From Cydia pomonella (Eukaryota > Arthropoda > Insecta > Lepidoptera > Tortricidae): 64,000 nt of DNA. Shown here one piece after another: positions 59,930 through 64,000 of this stretch. The DNA lies in NCBI RefSeq assembly GCF_033807575.1, contig NC_084726.1, positions 5,394,001 through 5,458,000 of the forward strand, given 5' to 3'. Position numbers and translations under genes: made by a program. Every line of letters starts with the position of its first letter. Position 1 is the stretch's first letter. The notes below the pieces were generated by a model that was given only the letters and a program-made list of their open reading frames with translations, made no database searches and was not told where the DNA came from.

Positions 59930-60045
59930 TGTCGGAGTGTTAGGGTCAGCAACGCGCATGTAAATCCTCTCGAGTAGCCTATGGACTAGGGAGACTTCTT
60001 ACTATCAGGCGGTCGTATGCTTGTTTGCCACTGACGTAGTATAAT
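59930..60045 (+). mobile_element. LINE/SINE 3'-end repeat (gtcggcaacgcgcatgtaac), copy 3, short
   Basis: gtgttagggtcagcaacgcg, catgtaaatcctct, cttactatcaggcggtcgta and ttgccactgacgtagtata. The middle (gttgcaggcgtac) is deleted. Confidence 0.7.
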
Positions 60046-60862
60046 ATTAATACTCGTACTCTGTCCGTGAGGCCAAAAAATAGCGCGAATGAGATGCATA
60101 GAGAGAGTGAAAAATAACGGCAAGTTTTATAAATTTGTGTTATAATCCTCAACCACACTGTTTTATTGTGAAGATTATTCGTACTTTAAAAAGCTGCTCT
60201 TCAATTATTAGTGAACATGTTCACAGAGCATCTCGTTCACGATCGAAATGTACGGGCAAAATAATATCTAAACGAGATCAAATTCACATCAATTTGTAAG
60301 TTCAAATTGTTGTTGTTGTTGTCAAACTAAAGTGAAACAAATAAACAAATTAAAGTCATACTTTTTAACGTTGTACTGCGTAACTGTTTATATTGTGTCC
60401 GTCCGGGCTTCAAATATACCTGACCTCATCTTTTGGCAGTTTTTTAAATAACTAGAGCATAAAGTCGTCTTTACCTCAGAAGAGGCTGAAATGAGACGAT
60501 GGACAGCAGTTTTGTAAGTTCAAAGACAGGTTGTTTGTTTTCTATGTCCGGAATTACTTTTTTGTTACAGCAGTTTATAATAATGGATCCAATTGGGGTA
60601 ACAAAATAACAGGCCTATTCGAACGTACACTGATGTTTGAATAACATCTAAATCATTTACTGATATCGTGCATTGCACTCGTACTTATCCATAAATGACC
60701 GTACATTGTTCTACATCATTCTGACAACAGTGTACTTACTTAGAATTGGCCTGTAAGTCACAGATAAACATACATTGTATTTATTACATTCTTACATGTT
60801 ACTAATAAATACTCGCGGTTGGTTTTATCTGCAAACAAAAACGTCACTTTTGATACTGAGTT

Positions 60863-60924
60863 ATCCGATCCATATCGTATTTAGACCTTGACGTACGTAT
60901 CTTAAAGTTCGAATCGGGCTGACA
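60863..60924 (+). repeat. Inverted-repeat element end (family B)
   Basis: tatccgatccatatcgtatt, tagaccttgacgtacgtatc and aaagttcgaatcgggctga match 14306-14365. Only one end was recognised; cgtagcgctacaaaacg-type words follow downstream. Confidence 0.5.
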
Positions 60925-61584
60925 TTCACTAAAGCGACCCGCTAGGCGTTCTCTGTTCGTAGGTGCTTTTCGCTACATTCGAGTTTCCCGTGTTATCGGC
61001 TACGCTCGTAGCACACAGCTCGAGCTAGCAGTGAATATTATATGTTAACTGTCTACGGCCTACGGCGTAGCGCTACAAAACGTGGTACTCAAAATGCAGT
61101 TAAGTACTTGAGGCGTAGAACGGTATTCACATTTTTAAATTTAACTTGTTGTGTTATTGTCACTTATTGTATCGTTTATGATATAAACCCCCAAATAATG
61201 AACTATCATACGTTAACAAATAAATGTATTTATCACACGGTTGTATATAAATCACCAATGTAAATAAAAACAACAGGTACGAGTAAACGATCAAACTGAC
61301 CACAAAGCAAATATTTATGAACGCTCCAAAACGCTTCTGTAATCCTAAATAGTGTATAATTAGGCCTTGGCAACTGCTGTGAATACAAATTCTGGTAGTT
61401 TATCAAAACAACATTTCTTTGTATCACATTTTCCTGTTAATAATCATAGCTATGTCACAGAATAAATAATAGTACTACGTACAGAATGCTCACTGTTTAA
61501 CAAAACCCCCCGGTTTAAGTTTAGCACACGGGCTTAAAGGTTGCCGATTGGACACATTATATATATTTATGTGTGGTCAGTACG

Positions 61585-61812
61585 TCCACCTTACAGAAAA
61601 CCGCAGCCAAATAACACTTGACCCTACTCATAGTGTTGTGTTCCTGCCGGTGAGTAAGGTTGCCAGAGCTCAACGAGGGGGGTGGGGTTAGGGTCGGCAA
61701 CGCGCATGTAACTCCTCTGGAGTTGCAGGTGTACATAGGCTACGGAGACTGCTTACCATCAGGCAGGCCGTATGCTAGTTTGCCACCGACGTAGTATAAA
61801 AAAAAAGTCATT
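61585..61812 (+). mobile_element. LINE/SINE 3'-end repeat (gtcggcaacgcgcatgtaac), copy 4
   Basis: gtccaccttacagaaaaccg, cactcatagtgttgtgttcc-type sequence, gtgagtaaggttgccagagc, gggtcggcaacgcgcatgta and gccaccgacgtagtataaaa, ending in an A run. It is the same family as 37660, 54100 and 59930. Confidence 0.8.
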
Positions 61813-61999
61813 GTTTCTGCAACCAGCTGCGATGCAGTGTTTACTTGATATAGACATATTTCTATGTGACACCAGATCTGGTGCAGGCAGCACGGCGCGG
61901 AGTGACACTCGCCTGGTTATATAGATAATGTACTAATAGGGATACTTACGGGTAGTATAAATAAATATTACAGCACAATTAAATACAGTAGAGCTAAGA

Positions 62000-62020
62000 T
62001 GGTCGGCTCTTTATCATTTG
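62000..62020. repeat. Hairpin repeat (gccgaccatcttagccctac family), left part of split copy
   Basis: tggtcggctctttatcattt, preceded by gagctaaga, is the reverse complement of one end of the copies at 46868 and 46990. The rest of the copy resumes at 63015 after the LINE. Confidence 0.8.
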
Positions 62021-62831
62021 GATTGGACTGCATCAATGGAGTCTTCAAAATAAGTTGTCCTTTAATGTCACTAAGTGTGCCGTCATGACTTTCAGTAGGG
62101 CCCGTCATCCACTCTACTATGAGTATCATCTAGGATCGGAACCATTATCCCGGGTCAACACTATTCGTGATCTTGGAATCATTCTTGATACTCACCTCAA
62201 CTTCCATGAACACATGATATCGCTAGCTCGTGATTGCTATAAGAGGTTAGGATTTATCATTAGGAACGCGAGAGATTTTCAGGACTCTGGTACTATAAAG
62301 CTTCTATACGCATCTCTAGTCAGAAGCAAGCTTGAGTCAGCTGCCATTGTTTGGAATCCTTATGAGCTATGCTACGTCTTGCTTTTGGAGAGGGTGCAAA
62401 AAGTATTTCTCCGGTTCTTATATAAAAAAATATTCGGGTATTTCCCGTTTTTATACCCAACAAAATACTTGCTAGGTTCTTTGGGCTTGAACTCTTTGGA
62501 GGTAAGACGAAATTTTAAGCTCCTTACGACTGCCTGTTGCGTCTTGCGAGGTGAATCGGACTGTGCCGAACTGGTGGCGCAATTACTGCGTCTTTTTGTC
62601 CCTACGCCAACCAGAGTCAATTTCCGGCCTCGTGACCGTGGTCTACTTGTAGGCCCGAGTTCGCGAACCGTGTCTCACAGAAAATCCCCACTTGTTCGCC
62701 CTTTACCCCTCCTGAATGCGCTCTTAGCATCAGCGCCCGAGTGTGATTTATTTGCTGGCAGGTGGAGCGAAGTGCGAGATGAATTGTTGAGGTTCTGTGA
62801 GACGATGGATGCACGTCCTTCAACTGTTTGA
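62021..62831 (+). pseudogene. Jockey-like ORF2: C-terminal part of reverse transcriptase protein
   Basis: About 270 codons are open without a stop. The frame starts inside the protein at LHQWSLQNKLSFNVTKCAVM, the end of the reverse transcriptase core. The next segment, VNTIRDLGIILDTHLNFHEH, is the RDLGI-LD--L-F--H motif found after the core in jockey-type enzymes, and a long C-terminal tail ends ETMDARPSTV and a stop. The catalytic FADD region and the endonuclease are missing because of 5' truncation, so it cannot act alone. Met codons used by ORF callers (62055) are not real starts. Subfamily is inferred from motif style only. Confidence 0.85.
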
Positions 62832-63014
62832 ATGTGGTTGTTATATCTTAGTGTGGTAACCTGCCTAGAAACTGTCGATGCCTAATTAGTAATTGTACCT
62901 ACATAATATTATTAGTTAACCTATTTTTGTTTCAATTTGTTTGTAGTTTTGCGGTGACTTAGTATATACTGTTATGCTGTACAACTATTTTGGAAAAAAA
63001 AAAAAAAAAAAAAA
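62021..63014 (+). mobile_element. 5'-truncated jockey-like LINE insertion with 21-A tail
   Basis: This is the 3' end of a non-LTR retrotransposon: an open ORF2 C-terminus (62021-62831), about 160 bp of 3' UTR ending actattttgg, and a pure run of 21 A's (62994-63014). It interrupts a hairpin repeat whose two halves lie on either side. The target duplication is short or masked by the A tail (ttg at both junctions). The pure tail and unbroken frame indicate a recent insertion. Confidence 0.85.
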
Positions 63015-63092
63015 TTGTCACCATGCCTGTCACGTTCTAACAAGTAAGCGCGAAAGTAACGGGCATAGTGACAAGTGATAAAAATTGAACCA
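63015..63092. repeat. Hairpin repeat (gccgaccatcttagccctac family), right part of split copy
   Basis: tgtcaccatgcctgtcacgt, tctaacaagtaagcgcgaaa, gtaacgggcatagtgaca and gataaaaattgaacca continue the copy begun at 62000, matching the reverse complement of 46868-46960. Confidence 0.82.
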
Positions 63093-63116
63093 CTGCTGAT
63101 CAACCTAGGCACACAG

Positions 63117-63245
63117 TACGCATAATAAGGCTTGTGTTGCAGGCAATGACGATATACATAACGTAATATATAGTTATATATGAATGCTTATATACATAGA
63201 AAACCTCCTCAACTTAGGAACATATATTTGTGATAAGCATACAAC
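63117..63245 (-). mobile_element. SINE family 1, tail and body fragment
   Basis: aataaggcttgtgttgcagg, caatgacgatatacataacg, tacatagaaaacctcctcaa and cttaggaacatatatttgtg are the reverse complement of the 3' part of family 1. The A/B-box head is missing. Confidence 0.7.
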
Positions 63246-64000
63246 GAGCTATCGTCTACTTGTCAATCTTTACCAATCCCGACTCTAAGATACGCGTCTC
63301 CCCAAGATGTCGGAGTGACACGAGTATTTTAATATTATTGGCTCTTCCCTTTGATATGCCGCCCGAGGCACTGCGGAAGACGTATCCTTCACTATTATTT
63401 CATTCCACGGATATTATTGGATAGTAAATTTTAATGCAATCTTAATGTTTGGAAGTTCAGTGCAAAACTTTCGACATGGCAAAGGTTATTCGGAAAGTAT
63501 TGTTAAAGTCGATATCCACTTTAGCAACAACTAATCCGGTAGCTTTTGAAAAAAATATGGACACTGTAAGTATGAACACTCTGTAGTATTTTGGTTTGTT
63601 TTTAATATTTTTATCACCTGTTTCCAAATTTAATGTGTAACTATTTAACATTATTTAATGAGTTGTAAAAAAAAAGTATCTTACATATAAGAAAATGTGT
63701 AGATGATTTAAATATGAGCATTCTAACTGATGCTTACTTGGATCGCTGCACGACAATTTTAAACGTCCTTGACATTCAAAACATTAACTCCTTTTCCATT
63801 TATTCCTGTTCTGTCCACATACAGTTTATTCATGAAAGACCGATTGCGTCGACTCATCGGGCCACAATTTGTATTCATAGCCGTCAGTAAAGCCTATACG
63901 CTATTTGGGTTAGTGGCGCATATTTTGGTGCGTTTGTAAATATTTGTCATGACAGGTTTAGGTATTGTTGTTGTTACTTTCAAAAGGTCAGTCAATTTTT

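Larger units (their letters stand above)
36625..64000 (+). other. Host-gene intron, 5' part (downstream end outside window)
   Basis: It starts with the donor gtgagt at 36625. If no exon was missed, it runs to the end of the window (at least 27.4 kb). It contains the mariner, the tandem repeats, most of the nested inverted-repeat elements and most LINE ends. Nothing nameable was seen in 38300-39220, 40510-41180, 43090-44860, 48350-49100, 52600-54090, 57440-58190, 60050-61580 and 63250-64000 apart from AT-rich sequence and short hairpins. Confidence 0.75.

Noticed and set aside
1..64000. CRISPR array, bacterial operon, rRNA or phage signature
   Set aside because: The tandem repeats have no unique spacers of constant length, there are no dense ORFs, and gene structure is intron-exon. 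The window is eukaryotic.

Overview
The window is animal, almost certainly lepidopteran (moth or butterfly), nuclear DNA. It is AT-rich, has no operons, and is packed with repeat families I recognise from lepidopteran genomes: tRNA-like SINEs with a TGGCCTAGTGGG A box, LINE 3' ends, and many small palindromic elements. Species assignment is inference.

Two short exons on the + strand identify the host gene. Positions 11826-11921 encode 32 residues including GCDIYSGCCTLKIEYAK, and 36573-36624 encode PERLNVFKNDQDSWDYT. Joined in phase across GT...AG splice sites, they match the end of RRM2 and the following linker of the hnRNP L family (HNRNPL; Drosophila smooth). The window is therefore an internal part of a very large smooth/hnRNP L gene: at least 11.8 kb of one intron, a 24,651-bp intron, and at least 27.4 kb of the next. 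I found no other exon with confidence.

The rest is intron filled by mobile DNA. Layout: 1-577 a composite palindromic element; 600-970 a LINE remnant; 1.9-7.45 kb a satellite-like array with higher-order structure and a segmental duplication; 7.6-8.15 kb GC-rich repeat-like DNA; 11.8 kb exon; 12-24 kb SINE pieces, a 120-bp minisatellite and nested inverted-repeat elements; 28-32 kb SINE, hairpin elements and interspersed repeats; 36.6 kb exon; 37.9-38.3 kb a three-copy 143-bp tandem repeat; 39.2-40.5 kb a nearly intact mariner with one frameshift; 41-43 kb and 47-52 kb nested inverted-repeat elements; 52-63 kb several LINE C-termini, SINEs and a young jockey-like LINE fragment inserted into an older hairpin repeat.

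The only genes are the host exons and the decayed transposon genes. No CRISPR, operon, tRNA gene or rRNA was seen; tRNA-like sequences are SINE heads. All family names rest on reading the translated sequence by eye, without database searches.
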